From JAVJST01 sp965229715 (GTDB taxonomy: Bacteria; Pseudomonadota; Alphaproteobacteria; Rhodospirillales; Casp-alpha2): DNA of 64,000 bases. The stretch spans positions 744,001-808,000 of the forward strand of contig CBDDJL010000002.1 in NCBI GenBank assembly GCA_965229715.1, written 5' to 3'. Below, piece after piece: positions 26,998 to 35,645 of this stretch; position 1 is the stretch's first letter; each line of letters begins with the position of its first letter. Under the pieces are notes generated by a model. It was not told the DNA's origin. It made no database searches and worked only from the letters and a program-made list of their open reading frames with translations. Position numbers and translations under genes: made by a program.

Positions 26998-27303
26998 CTA
27001 CCTCGATGGGCTGTCGAGATGACGCACGTGCGCGTGCGCCGACAATTCGAGCATGCGCCCAATCTCGGTGCGGGCCTGATCCAGGCGCAGCACCACGGTG
27101 TCGGCGTCAACACCAACCTCTGTCGCAATCGCCTGATGCGATTGCCCCAGAAGCTCAGCGCGGCGGAAAATGTCGGCCAACAACGGCTCCAGCATTGGGA
27201 GTAAGCGATCGACGCTCTTGAAGACAGCGGCGCGCAAATCCATGTCGAGGGCATCTTCAGGCAGTTTGTTTTCTCGCCCAACATCCTCGCGAAGTTTTTT
27301 CAT
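26998..27303 (-). CDS. Small helix-turn-helix protein, sigma region 4-like
   Basis: 101 aa from ATG 27303. The middle segment (RRAELLGQSHQAIATEVGV followed by DADTVVLRLDQAR) resembles a sigma-70 region 4 helix-turn-helix, and no region 2 is present. It lies 91 bp downstream of the ECF sigma gene on the same strand, so it may be cotranscribed and modulate it or act as a small DNA-binding protein (inference). The family is not recognised. Confidence 0.6.
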   Translation of the reverse strand: MKKLREDVGRENKLPEDALDMDLRAAVFKSVDRLLPMLEPLLADIFRRAELLGQSHQAIATEVGVDADTVVLRLDQARTEIGRMLELSAHAHVRHLDSPSR

Positions 27304-27394
27304 CGAACCCGCTATCCGATTTGATTCACGCCCACGTATTCAGACGCTCGAATGTCCAAAACGTTACAGATCTCAGTGAGAAGATTCGATTTGA

Positions 27395-28033
27395 TCAGGC
27401 CGCGCAGGAATGCGAACCCCCGTGATTGCAATCGCAGTCCAAGCCCCCCTGTTCGGCGCATTTTCCGCATTTCTTGAGCAGCGCGTGTTTCAACGATTGG
27501 CGCGCCCGGTGCAAACGGACCCGCAAGTTGTTCGGCGAAACCCTCAGGTCGCCAGCGACCTTGCGGGGCGCCGATTCACTTAAGTCCACCCGCTGCAACA
27601 GATCCGCGTACTCGGGCTTCAAGGTCGAGATGACGCCGCCCATGCAGCCGCAGATTCCCGTGTCTGACTCCGGCCCCGCGTCCCAGTTCTGCTCGGCCAC
27701 TGACTGCATTACGGCATAGTCGGTTTCCCGGTCCCGGCGCGTGGCTTCCCGCCGGTAATGATCGATCAGCGTCGTGCGCAGCACCGTGTAGAGCCAGGCG
27801 ACCACGCTATCGGTTTTTCTGAGTCCCGATCCATGGCTGATGACGCGGAGATAGAACTGTTGCAACACATCCTCCGCCGTGTCCCGATCACCAAGCCGGC
27901 GGACGAGAAACCCTAGGAACTCCCGATGATTTTCCGTCAACGCCGCCTCAAGCGCCGGGTGCATCCGGCCCGATGAAGCAGTCGATCCACTTTCAACCAA
28001 CGCATTTTTGGTCTTCGACACTTGCGTATCCAT
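27395..28033 (-). CDS. ECF sigma factor with Cys-rich C-terminal tail (CorE-like)
   Basis: 212 aa from ATG 28033 (GAGGGA upstream). Region 2 is visible in DRDTAEDVLQQFYLRVI and in VAWLYTVLRTTLIDHYRREATRRDRE, and region 4 in ESAPRKVAGDLRVSPNNLRVRLHRARQ (split by normal linkers). A CGCMGG motif lies between regions and the last 25 residues hold a Cys/His tail (KKCGKCAEQG, DCDCNHGGSHSC). CorE-type sigma factors of Myxococcus sense copper with such a Cys-rich domain and need no anti-sigma. The metal block starting at 28353 and the Cu ATPase at 37171 fit that idea (inference). Confidence 0.82.
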   Translation of the reverse strand: MDTQVSKTKNALVESGSTASSGRMHPALEAALTENHREFLGFLVRRLGDRDTAEDVLQQFYLRVISHGSGLRKTDSVVAWLYTVLRTTLIDHYRREATRRDRETDYAVMQSVAEQNWDAGPESDTGICGCMGGVISTLKPEYADLLQRVDLSESAPRKVAGDLRVSPNNLRVRLHRARQSLKHALLKKCGKCAEQGGLDCDCNHGGSHSCAA

Positions 28034-28156
28034 TGTAGTTTCCCTCGCGATCCAATTTTGGCGGGCAAGGTTCGAAATCAACTTACCCACCGACGCTGGC
28101 GTCTCGGCCATCAATCGCCATGAGTATGAGTATGTTCTGTGCGGAGTCGGACATCC

Positions 28157-28170
28157 TTGATCCACATCAA
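28157..28170. promoter_or_regulatory. Perfect FNR-type box TTGAT-N4-ATCAA
   Basis: TTGATCCACATCAA matches the FNR/FixK consensus in both half-sites. It sits in the 319-bp gap between the divergent sigma gene (start 28033) and the YHS gene (start 28353), the only position where one site could serve both. The gap otherwise holds the inverted repeat at 28280 and no gene. Confidence 0.7.
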
Positions 28171-28279
28171 TTTTCGCGCCAGGCGCTTCGCGGCGTGACG
28201 GGTCCAGGATCGCTCTAATCGCGTCCAAGCTGTAACGAACATCGTTTGCGGCCGTCTTATTGATCAACGAGCCGGTAGT

Positions 28280-28316
28280 TACCTTTCCGCAAACCGGACA
28301 TTACCGGCGGAAGGTA
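28280..28316. promoter_or_regulatory. Inverted repeat in the sigma/YHS divergent region
   Basis: The arms TACCTTTCCGC (28280-28290) and GCGGAAGGTA (28307-28316) pair with one bulged T across a 16-base spacer. It ends 37 bp before the YHS start, in the promoter or 5' UTR. It could be an operator or an RNA hairpin; the factor is unknown. Confidence 0.4.
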
Positions 28317-28352
28317 TTTACCGGTGGATCTGACAACCAACCAACGGTGTGT

Positions 28353-28709
28353 ATGGCCATGGATGCTCTTCTCTACTTCCTGTTCTGGGCGTTGTTTATC
28401 TTCGTGATGATGCGCTTCGGATGCGGCTCCCACATCATGGGCCGCGGCCACGGCAAGGCCGGGCATGGCGGCGGAGCGTCGGAAAGCTCGGAAAATTCGA
28501 ACGAAATGCGGTGGGTCCCACCAGCCAGCGACATCGACCCTGTTTGCGGCAAGACCGTCAGAACCGAGACGGCGAGACCGAGTGTCCATGATGGCGCCGT
28601 CTATTACTTCTGCTCGCGGGAATGCCGTGAGATTTTTGAGGTCGCGCCCGATCAGTATGTCGGCGGCGGCGATTCTGATCACCCGAAATTGGAGCACTCC
28701 CATGTCTAG
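28353..28709 (+). CDS. Membrane-anchored YHS-domain protein
   Basis: 118 aa from ATG 28353. One transmembrane helix at residues 4-20, a His/Gly-rich stretch, then a YHS domain (DIDPVCGKTVRT ... VYYFCSRECREIFE) with its paired cysteines. YHS domains bind metals and occur in copper and mercury resistance proteins; the P-type ATPase at 37171 has one as well. First gene after the FNR-type box; its 3' end overlaps the next gene by 8 bp. Confidence 0.8.
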   Translation: MAMDALLYFLFWALFIFVMMRFGCGSHIMGRGHGKAGHGGGASESSENSNEMRWVPPASDIDPVCGKTVRTETARPSVHDGAVYYFCSRECREIFEVAPDQYVGGGDSDHPKLEHSHV

Positions 28710-29037
28710 CGATGCATCGGTTCCCAATCGTTTCGCTCAGGCGGGTACGCCGCTGTCGGCGCACGCCCTCCCGCTCATCCCCGTGATACCGCTCGGTATG
28801 AGCCTGGGCGTATTTTTCGGCCTGACATTCGTTCTTTGCGTGGCGTTCGACTTGCTGTTCCCGGAAATGGCGATGAATCCCGTCTGGGCGCCATTGCTGC
28901 CCGGTTTCGCCTGGATTAGTTGGTCCAGCTTCCTGCTCGGCCTTGTCGAGTCGATCGCCTATGGCTGGTACATCGCGCTCGTCTTCGCACCGCTCTACAA
29001 CTTCTTCGTCATGAGGACCAACGTCAGTCCCCGATAA
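28702..29037 (+). CDS. DUF5676-like small membrane protein
   Basis: 111 aa from ATG 28702, overlapping the YHS gene. Two hydrophobic spans (about residues 28-52 and 70-98) with the loop EMAMNPVWAPLLPGF between them. Small proteins of this look are found beside YHS and heavy-metal transport genes. No catalytic motif. Probably cotranscribed with its neighbours; the cyclopropane synthase gene follows after 19 bp. Confidence 0.7.
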   Translation: MSSDASVPNRFAQAGTPLSAHALPLIPVIPLGMSLGVFFGLTFVLCVAFDLLFPEMAMNPVWAPLLPGFAWISWSSFLLGLVESIAYGWYIALVFAPLYNFFVMRTNVSPR

Positions 29038-29056
29038 CACAGGGAAGGAGGTCGAA

Positions 29057-30298
29057 ATGCTGTTATCACGCTTGCTTGAACGGATAATTCGCATCGGCAA
29101 GGTCGAGATCATCGACGCCAACGGCGCCCGCCATATATTCTCCGGCACGCCAGGGCCAGAAGTCGTGATTCGGCTACATGATCGCTCCTTGCATCACAGT
29201 TTGTATCTCGATCCCGAATTATCCGTCGGCGAAGCCTACACAGACGGCATGCTGACCATCGAAGAGGGCACGCTGTCGGCGCTCCTCGAAATCATGGCAG
29301 CGAACCAGCAATTCGCCGGGGCCGACGATCTGTACGCCATACGGGGATGGTTCTCCCGCTTGCTGCGAGCATGGCAGCAGTACAATCCAGCGAGCCGGGC
29401 GCGAACTCATGCGGCCCACCACTACGACCTGCCCGATAATCTTTACGACCTGTTTCTCGATCACGACCGACAATACTCTTGCGCCTACTTTCAGGGGGCG
29501 GACGATGATTTGGAAACCGCGCAGGCCAATAAAATGCGCCATTTGGCGGCGAAATTGCTGCTCGAACCGGGCCAACGCATCCTCGATATCGGGTCGGGAT
29601 GGGGCGGGTTGGCGCTCTATCTGGCCCGCGAGGGCAAAGGTGAGGTCACGGGGCTCACATTGTCGGACAAACAGCTTGAGATCGCCAACCAGCGGGCCGC
29701 CGAAGCCGGCATGGCTGACCGTGTCCGTTTTCGCCTTCGCGACTACCGCGAGGAGACGGGAGTTTACGACCGAATCGTCTCAGTCGGCATGTTCGAGCAT
29801 GTCGGCGTCAATCATTACCCGGAATTTTTCGCGACCGTGGACAATTTACTTGCCGACGATGGCGTCTGCGTCCTGCATTCGATCGGCCGCATGGCTGGTC
29901 CGTCCACCACCTGCGCCTGGATCCGCAAACATATTTTCCCTGGTGGCTATTCACCCGCTCTCTCGGAAACGTTGTCGGCGATCGAACGGAGCGGGCTATG
30001 GGTTGCTGATATCGAAGTGCTGCGATTGCACTATGCCGAGACCCTGCGGCTCTGGCGTTATCGCTTCCAAGCGAACCGGGAACATATCGCCGAACGCCTT
30101 GATGAGCGTTTCTGCCGGATGTGGGAGTTTTACCTGGCCCTCAGCGAAGCCGCCTTCCGTTATGGCGATCACTTCGTGTTCCAGATACAGATCGCCAAAC
30201 GGCGCGACGCGGTGCCGCTGACGCGCAATTATCTTACCGAGTGGGAACACGCCCACGCCGCCGAGGCGAACCCATGTATCTCCGGTCGAGCCGCATGA
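29057..30298 (+). CDS. Cyclopropane-fatty-acyl-phospholipid synthase
   Basis: 413 aa. The N-terminal lipid-binding part is followed by an SAM methyltransferase core (ILDIGSGWGGLALYLAREG) and the family motifs HYDLPDNLYDLFLD and SVGMFEHVG, with Cys in HDRQYSCAYF. The enzyme adds a methylene bridge from SAM to unsaturated acyl chains of membrane phospholipids, which protects membranes under acid, stationary-phase or low-oxygen stress. An AAGGAGG lies close before ATG 29057. Position in an FNR-box-headed block suggests low-oxygen induction (inference). Confidence 0.92.
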   Translation: MLLSRLLERIIRIGKVEIIDANGARHIFSGTPGPEVVIRLHDRSLHHSLYLDPELSVGEAYTDGMLTIEEGTLSALLEIMAANQQFAGADDLYAIRGWFSRLLRAWQQYNPASRARTHAAHHYDLPDNLYDLFLDHDRQYSCAYFQGADDDLETAQANKMRHLAAKLLLEPGQRILDIGSGWGGLALYLAREGKGEVTGLTLSDKQLEIANQRAAEAGMADRVRFRLRDYREETGVYDRIVSVGMFEHVGVNHYPEFFATVDNLLADDGVCVLHSIGRMAGPSTTCAWIRKHIFPGGYSPALSETLSAIERSGLWVADIEVLRLHYAETLRLWRYRFQANREHIAERLDERFCRMWEFYLALSEAAFRYGDHFVFQIQIAKRRDAVPLTRNYLTEWEHAHAAEANPCISGRAA

Positions 30299-30356
30299 TC
30301 GGAATTCGTTGTGTATGCCGCCCATCTCCACCGACCGCACGCGTTAGGAGCACGTC

Positions 30357-30572
30357 ATGACTGAAGTCCACAGCCTGTATGGCATGACCGTCGCCGAGAT
30401 ATTTTCCGCCGGACTGGAAAACCTGGAGCAGATCGAGGCCATCGCCGTTTCGGTCATGTGGAAAAACGGAACCGTCACCGCCGGCTCTTCAAGCACCACG
30501 AATGTCAATCTGGCGCTCCTCGTGTTGGCTATGGACGAATATCAGAGGCGTGAACTCCGGGGCGGCGATTAG
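30357..30572 (+). CDS. Small hypothetical protein
   Basis: 71 aa, ATG 30357 preceded by TAGGAG at good distance. Neutral composition, no membrane helix; the central stretch (VSVMWKNGTVTAGSSSTTNV) looks like a beta hairpin and the C-terminus (LALLVLAMDEYQRRE) like a helix. It lies between the cyclopropane synthase and DUF3141 genes on the same strand. Not recognised. Confidence 0.55.
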   Translation: MTEVHSLYGMTVAEIFSAGLENLEQIEAIAVSVMWKNGTVTAGSSSTTNVNLALLVLAMDEYQRRELRGGD

Positions 30573-30664
30573 CGCCAGTCGGCAAGCGCCGCAACGTTGT
30601 CCTGCAAACATGTAATGAATGAACGCGGTCCTCGTCTTAATTGCCACATGATTGCGAGGTGGAC

Positions 30665-32488
30665 ATGTCTGTTACACGAATAATCGGCGAGGCTGCGGCC
30701 CTCAGAAACAACCAGCCCGCTACGGTTTCGAAGAAGAAGCCGTCCGCCATTCTTGCGCACGAAACCCAATGGGCGCAAGCGGCGGCGGTCGAGTCACCGG
30801 ACGGTGTTTGGGCCTATGGGATCGATGTCTGGGCACGCACGGTCCTCTTCTACGACGCGCTCAGGCAACGCGCCGACAACATGCTGGAGCATGAGCGCAC
30901 CGGCCTGCCGCCGCTACTCGACTTCAAGTACGAAACGATCCTCGACGCACGTCACTTTGACTACCCGGCGAACTATGCCTTGTTGCGGATAACGGAAGTG
31001 GGCGACGACTGCTGGGACGATTGCGTAGACCCCGAAAAGCCGCCGGTGATTGTTGTCGATCCCCGCGCCGGCCATGGGCCGGGGATCGGCGGATTCAAGC
31101 ATGATTCCGAAGTCGGCATGGCGCTACACGACGGGCACCCGGTGTACTTCGTGATCTTCTTCCCTGAGCCCTCGCCCGGACAAACGCTTGCCGATGTCCA
31201 TCACGCGCTGCGTCGTTTCGTCGAAGAGGTCGCCCGGCGTCACGAAGGCAGGCCGCCGGTCCTTTACGGCAACTGCCAGGCCGGCTGGGCTGTAACTCTT
31301 CTGTCCGCTGACTGCGAGGGATTCGTCGGTCCCGCCGTGCTCAACGGCTCGCCGCTATCCTATTGGGCGGGTGACTCCGGCGTGAACCCGATGCGTGTTG
31401 CCGGGGGCCTTCTGGGCGGCGCCTGGCTTGCGCATTTCGCCGCCGACCTCGGCGGCGGCCGTTTCGACGGCGCTTGGCTTGCTCAGAATTTCGAAAGCCT
31501 CAAACCCGAGAAAGCGATTTGGGAAAAATACGCGGGCCTCTTCCACAAGATCGACAGCGAGCGTGAGCGGTTCCTTGAGTTCGAACGCTGGTGGAATGGT
31601 TTCTACTTCCTAAGCCGTGAGGAAATCATCGCGATCGTCGAGAACCTGTTCATCGGCAACAAGCTGGAGCGCGGCGAGTTCCGTATTTGCGAGGGCTGCA
31701 TTGCCGATTTGCGACGCATCCGTAATCCGCTGGTCGTTTTCGCTTCTTACGGCGACAACATCACACCGCCGCATCAGGCTCTCGGCTGGATACCGGCCGT
31801 TTACAGGAATACGGACGATCTCAAGGAGGCGGGACAGCGGATTGTCTACCTGACCAACCCACATATCGGCCATCTTGGCATCTTTGTCTCGGCCAAGGTC
31901 GCACGCCTCGAACACCGGGCAATTCTCGAGAGCCTGGATGATATCGAGGCTCTCCAGCCGGGCCTTTACGAGATGAAGATCGACAACCCGAGCGGCGATC
32001 CCGACTGCCATAAACAGCAATTCGCCGTCCGCTTCGAAGAACGAATGATCGAGGACCTCGATTTTCCGCAACAGACCGAGGCCTTCGAACGGGTTCGCGA
32101 AGCGTCTGAGATCACTGAAACTTTCTATCGCACCTTCGTCAGTCCATGGGTTCAGGCCACGACGAACCCGTGGATCGCCGAGTCTCTCAAATGGCTGCAT
32201 CCGATGCGAACCAGCCGCTACATGTTCTCCGGGGCCTTCAATCCGTGGATGCGTTGGATCGAGAACCTTGCAGAGGATGTCCGCGGGAACCGGGAGCCTT
32301 TACCCGAGAACCACCCGCTCATGGTGAAGGAGAGGAAACTGATAAACCGGATATCGGAAGCAATAGCGGAGACCCGCGAGTGGCGCGACGCTGGCAGCGA
32401 GCAGGCATTCAACCTGCTCTACGGCCATGACGCCTTTGGTGCTTTCGCTGCAGCAGCGGACAAGGAAGAAACCGATGGCCGCCAATGA
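30665..32488 (+). CDS. DUF3141 protein, PHA-synthase-like alpha/beta hydrolase
   Basis: 607 aa from ATG 30665 (GAGGTGG upstream). A nucleophile elbow GNCQAGW holds Cys where lipases hold Ser, as in polyhydroxyalkanoate synthases (GxCxG). Segments such as VIVVDPRAGHGPGIGGFK and NPHIGHLGIFVS support the hydrolase fold and a catalytic His. DUF3141 proteins often stand beside acetate kinase and phosphotransacylase genes, as here, which links them to acyl-CoA or PHA metabolism. The reaction is not established. It overlaps the ackA gene by 14 bp. Confidence 0.82.
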   Translation: MSVTRIIGEAAALRNNQPATVSKKKPSAILAHETQWAQAAAVESPDGVWAYGIDVWARTVLFYDALRQRADNMLEHERTGLPPLLDFKYETILDARHFDYPANYALLRITEVGDDCWDDCVDPEKPPVIVVDPRAGHGPGIGGFKHDSEVGMALHDGHPVYFVIFFPEPSPGQTLADVHHALRRFVEEVARRHEGRPPVLYGNCQAGWAVTLLSADCEGFVGPAVLNGSPLSYWAGDSGVNPMRVAGGLLGGAWLAHFAADLGGGRFDGAWLAQNFESLKPEKAIWEKYAGLFHKIDSERERFLEFERWWNGFYFLSREEIIAIVENLFIGNKLERGEFRICEGCIADLRRIRNPLVVFASYGDNITPPHQALGWIPAVYRNTDDLKEAGQRIVYLTNPHIGHLGIFVSAKVARLEHRAILESLDDIEALQPGLYEMKIDNPSGDPDCHKQQFAVRFEERMIEDLDFPQQTEAFERVREASEITETFYRTFVSPWVQATTNPWIAESLKWLHPMRTSRYMFSGAFNPWMRWIENLAEDVRGNREPLPENHPLMVKERKLINRISEAIAETREWRDAGSEQAFNLLYGHDAFGAFAAAADKEETDGRQ

Positions 32489-33695
32489 CGTGATCCTGGT
32501 GGTCAACTGCGGCTCTTCGAGCCTCAAGTTTGCGCTGTTCGGCCTGACAGTCGACGAGCCGCAGCGGGTATGGAACGGGGCAATCGAGAGGATCGGCTTC
32601 GATTCCGGCCGCTTTGTCGCGACGGACGTCGAAGGAACGATCCTCGTCGATGATACGGCGGCAATACCGAACCACGTTGTCGCTCTTGACGCGCTACTCG
32701 ACTGGGCCGAGAATCAGGCATCGCGGGGTCAACTCGTTGGGGTCGGCCATCGTGTCGTTCACGGCGGCGACGATTGTGACTGCGCGCTCGTCGTCACGCC
32801 GGGGCTTGAAGCCCGGCTCAAGCGGCTAACCCCCCTCGCGCCGCTCCATCTGCCGCACAATCTGGCCGGCATCATGGCGGTTCGCCTGCGCCGCCCCGAA
32901 CTCCCGCAGGTCGCCTGTTTCGATACGGCGTTTCACAAGGGGTTGCCCCGAGTGGCTCGGCTCACGGGTTTGCCTCGCCGTTTCGAGGAGAAAGGCATTC
33001 AGCGCTACGGCTTCCATGGCCTATCCTATGAATACGTCATCGAGGAGGTGCGCCGGCGGGACGGTGACATGGCTGCGAGCCAGCGGATCATCGTCGCCCA
33101 TCTCGGTAACGGCGCCTCAATGGCGGCGATCAGAGACGGACGCAGCATCGACACTACGATGGGCTTCTCGACCCTCGCCGGCGTGCCAATGGGGACGCGC
33201 CCGGGCGACCTCGATCCGGGCATCCTGTTGCATCTCCTGATCGAAGACAAAATAACGCCCGAGGAACTTCAACAGATACTATACAAGGAATCTGGACTCC
33301 TCGGCCTTTCCGGCCTCAGCCGTAACATGGCGGACCTTCTGGCCCGACAGAATGTTACCGAAGCTGCGGAAGCTATCGACTTCTTCTGCCACCACGCTCG
33401 GCGGCACCTAGCTGGTCTGACAGCGTCGCTCGGAGGCCTCGACCGACTCGTATTCACCGGTGGCATCGGCGCAAATTCGTCCGAAATCCGCGCCCGAATC
33501 TGTGACGGACTGGATTATCTCGGTCTTACGCTCGATGCGGACCGAAACGCCGGTGGCGAGCGGGTTATCTCGGCGGAGGGTCGCTCCATTGTTGTCGAGG
33601 CCTTTGAAACGGACGAGGAACTGGTCATCGCGCGCAACGCGAAAAACCTGCTGCGGGCATCGTCGTCGGTTGGCAAGGCTCGGGCTCATGGCTAG
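32475..33695 (+). CDS. ackA: Acetate kinase
   Basis: 406 aa from ATG 32475. The N-terminal VNCGSSSLKFALFG is the acetate/butyrate kinase signature; GYGFHGLSYEYV-like (RYGFHGLSYEYV) and FTGGIGANSSEIR segments are also diagnostic. It converts acetyl phosphate and ADP to acetate and ATP, or the reverse. Together with the downstream phosphotransacylase it makes an acetyl-CoA to acetate route that yields ATP when respiration is limited. Gene overlaps on both sides (14 and 8 bp) indicate tight coupling. Confidence 0.93.
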   Translation: MAANDVILVVNCGSSSLKFALFGLTVDEPQRVWNGAIERIGFDSGRFVATDVEGTILVDDTAAIPNHVVALDALLDWAENQASRGQLVGVGHRVVHGGDDCDCALVVTPGLEARLKRLTPLAPLHLPHNLAGIMAVRLRRPELPQVACFDTAFHKGLPRVARLTGLPRRFEEKGIQRYGFHGLSYEYVIEEVRRRDGDMAASQRIIVAHLGNGASMAAIRDGRSIDTTMGFSTLAGVPMGTRPGDLDPGILLHLLIEDKITPEELQQILYKESGLLGLSGLSRNMADLLARQNVTEAAEAIDFFCHHARRHLAGLTASLGGLDRLVFTGGIGANSSEIRARICDGLDYLGLTLDADRNAGGERVISAEGRSIVVEAFETDEELVIARNAKNLLRASSSVGKARAHG

Positions 33696-34710
33696 TCCAG
33701 CGGCGACCCTTGACGACTTGGTGAGACGCGCCCAGGCGCGCCCTCGAATCCGCGTGGCCGTGGTCGCGGCCGACCAGGGCATTGTCCTCCAAAGCGTCAA
33801 GCAGGCCGAAATGGCCGGCCTAATCGAGCCACGCCTCATCGGAGATCGGGACGCCATCCTCGCCATCGCCGATAAGAATGGCATCGAGATCGACCGGTCG
33901 GCAATCATCGGGACGAAGGGAGACGCGGAAGCAGCGCGCTTCGGCGTCGATCTTGTTCGGAATGGAAACGCCGACACCGTGATGAAAGGCCAAATCCACA
34001 CGGACGTGCTCATGCGGGCTCTCCTGGATACGGAGCGCGGCCTGAGGCTTCCCGGACGGCGGGTTAGTCACGTTTTCATGATCGACGTCCCGACCTACCC
34101 TAAGCTATTCGCTGTCACGGATGCGGCCATCAATATCTCGCCTGATCTCAACGCCAAGGCGCAGATCCTCGAGAACGCCATCGCTCTTTTGCGGCTACTC
34201 GGAATCGATACGCCGAAGGCCGCTGTGTTGTCCGCGGTCGAGACGGTCAACCCTGCCATTGCATCGACGCTGGACGCTGCCTGTCTTACTCTCATGGCCA
34301 AGCGGGGTCAGATTGCCAGCGTCGTTGTCGATGGCCCTTTGGCCTTCGACAACGCGATTTCGGCGGATGCCGCGCGCGAAAAAGGCGTCGTCTCACCGGT
34401 CGCGGGCGACGCCGATATCCTGCTCGTTCCGGACTTGGTTTCCGGTAACATCCTGGCCAAGAATCTTGAACATCTAGCGGGTGCCACGGCGGCCGGCGTC
34501 GTCATGGGGCTGTCCGCGCCGGTGGTTCTGAGTTCGCGTGCGGATCCGCCGGCCGCCCGGATGGCGGCGCTGGCGCTCGCTGCCCTGATGCATCGTCCGG
34601 CCCCGGAACAGGAACCCGCGGCTGAACCGGAATCGACAATTTGTTGCTCGCCGCAAGCGGAAACAGCCTGCTGTCCGATGGGGCCTGACGAACTCGGTTC
34701 CCCGTACTGA
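33688..34710 (+). CDS. Phosphate acetyl/butyryltransferase with Cys-rich tail
   Basis: 340 aa from ATG 33688, overlapping ackA by 8 bp. The body matches the phosphotransacetylase/phosphotransbutyrylase fold (DTVMKGQIHTDVLM, KAAVLSAVETVNPAI, VVDGPLAFDNAIS, PDLVSGNILAKNL). It interconverts acyl-CoA and acyl phosphate for AckA. The last 30 residues carry two Cys pairs (TICCSPQAETACCPMG) absent from typical family members, which could bind a metal or form disulfides. Acetyl is the most likely acyl group given the acetate kinase partner. Confidence 0.88.
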   Translation: MASPAATLDDLVRRAQARPRIRVAVVAADQGIVLQSVKQAEMAGLIEPRLIGDRDAILAIADKNGIEIDRSAIIGTKGDAEAARFGVDLVRNGNADTVMKGQIHTDVLMRALLDTERGLRLPGRRVSHVFMIDVPTYPKLFAVTDAAINISPDLNAKAQILENAIALLRLLGIDTPKAAVLSAVETVNPAIASTLDAACLTLMAKRGQIASVVVDGPLAFDNAISADAAREKGVVSPVAGDADILLVPDLVSGNILAKNLEHLAGATAAGVVMGLSAPVVLSSRADPPAARMAALALAALMHRPAPEQEPAAEPESTICCSPQAETACCPMGPDELGSPY

Positions 34711-34728
34711 GAGAGGAGACAAGACCGG

Positions 34729-35511
34729 ATGGAAATTATCGACCTGAAGGGCCGGAAGGGCCTGGTAGTGGGTATTGCGAACGAGGACAGCCTTGCGTGG
34801 TCGGCGGCGCAGCACTTCCGGAATGCGGGTGCGGACCTCGCCATCACGTATTTGAACGATAAGGCCAAACGCTTCGTCGATCCGCTCGCTCGCGAAGCCG
34901 GTGCGTCGATTGTCCTGCCCTGCGATGTTGCCGAACCGGGGCAAATGGAAGCCGTGTTCGAGACGATCACCCGCAAATGGGGCCGGTTGGACTTTTTGCT
35001 CCACGCGATCGCCTGGGCCCGCAAGGAAGATCTGCATGGCCGGTTGACCGATTGCTCGGCTGAAGGTTTCGCAGAGTCCATGCTGGTATCGTGTCATTCC
35101 TTCATTCGTATGGCGAAACTCGCCGAACCGCTCATGAACGAAGGCGGCAGTCTGATGACGTTGAGTTATTTCGGCGCCGAAAAAGTAGTCGACCACTATA
35201 ATGTCATGGGCCCGGTCAAGGCCGCCCTGGAAGCCTCTGTCAGATACCTTGCGCACGAGCTTGGCCGCAGGTCGATACGCGTCAACGCGATCTCCGCCGG
35301 AGCCGTGGCGACCCGTGCGGCCTCCGGCATCGAGCATTTCGACGAGCTGCTGAACGAGTCCGTGCGTAAAGCGCCGTTACGCAGAACGGTGGAGGCCTGC
35401 GAAGTCGGGCGGGCGGCGCTTATGCTGGCGAGCGACTATTCCAGCGCGATTACGGGAGAGACTCTGTACGTCGACGCCGGCTTCCATATCGGGGGTATGG
35501 TGTTTCACTAA
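34729..35511 (+). CDS. fabI: Enoyl-[acyl-carrier-protein] reductase (FabI-like)
   Basis: 260 aa. SDR of the FabI type: GIANEDSLAWSAAQ for cofactor binding, HAIAWARKEDL, and the divergent YNVMGPVK catalytic Tyr-x6-Lys in place of the classical Tyr-x3-Lys. FabI reduces the trans-2-enoyl-ACP double bond in the last step of each fatty acid elongation round. A good AGAGAGGAG lies before ATG 34729. This is probably a second, accessory copy, since the main fabI is normally elsewhere (inference). End of the DUF3141-ackA-pta-fabI unit. Confidence 0.88.
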   Translation: MEIIDLKGRKGLVVGIANEDSLAWSAAQHFRNAGADLAITYLNDKAKRFVDPLAREAGASIVLPCDVAEPGQMEAVFETITRKWGRLDFLLHAIAWARKEDLHGRLTDCSAEGFAESMLVSCHSFIRMAKLAEPLMNEGGSLMTLSYFGAEKVVDHYNVMGPVKAALEASVRYLAHELGRRSIRVNAISAGAVATRAASGIEHFDELLNESVRKAPLRRTVEACEVGRAALMLASDYSSAITGETLYVDAGFHIGGMVFH

Positions 35512-35645
35512 ATTCAGACTTGGGTGAAAGCGATTGCAGCAACTCGACCACAGCACCCCGAAAGGCGCCGCATCGTCGGACGGATAACGCGACGAGATAC
35601 TCCAGGAACGACGTCAAAATATTCTGAGGCAACGGGATCGATGAC

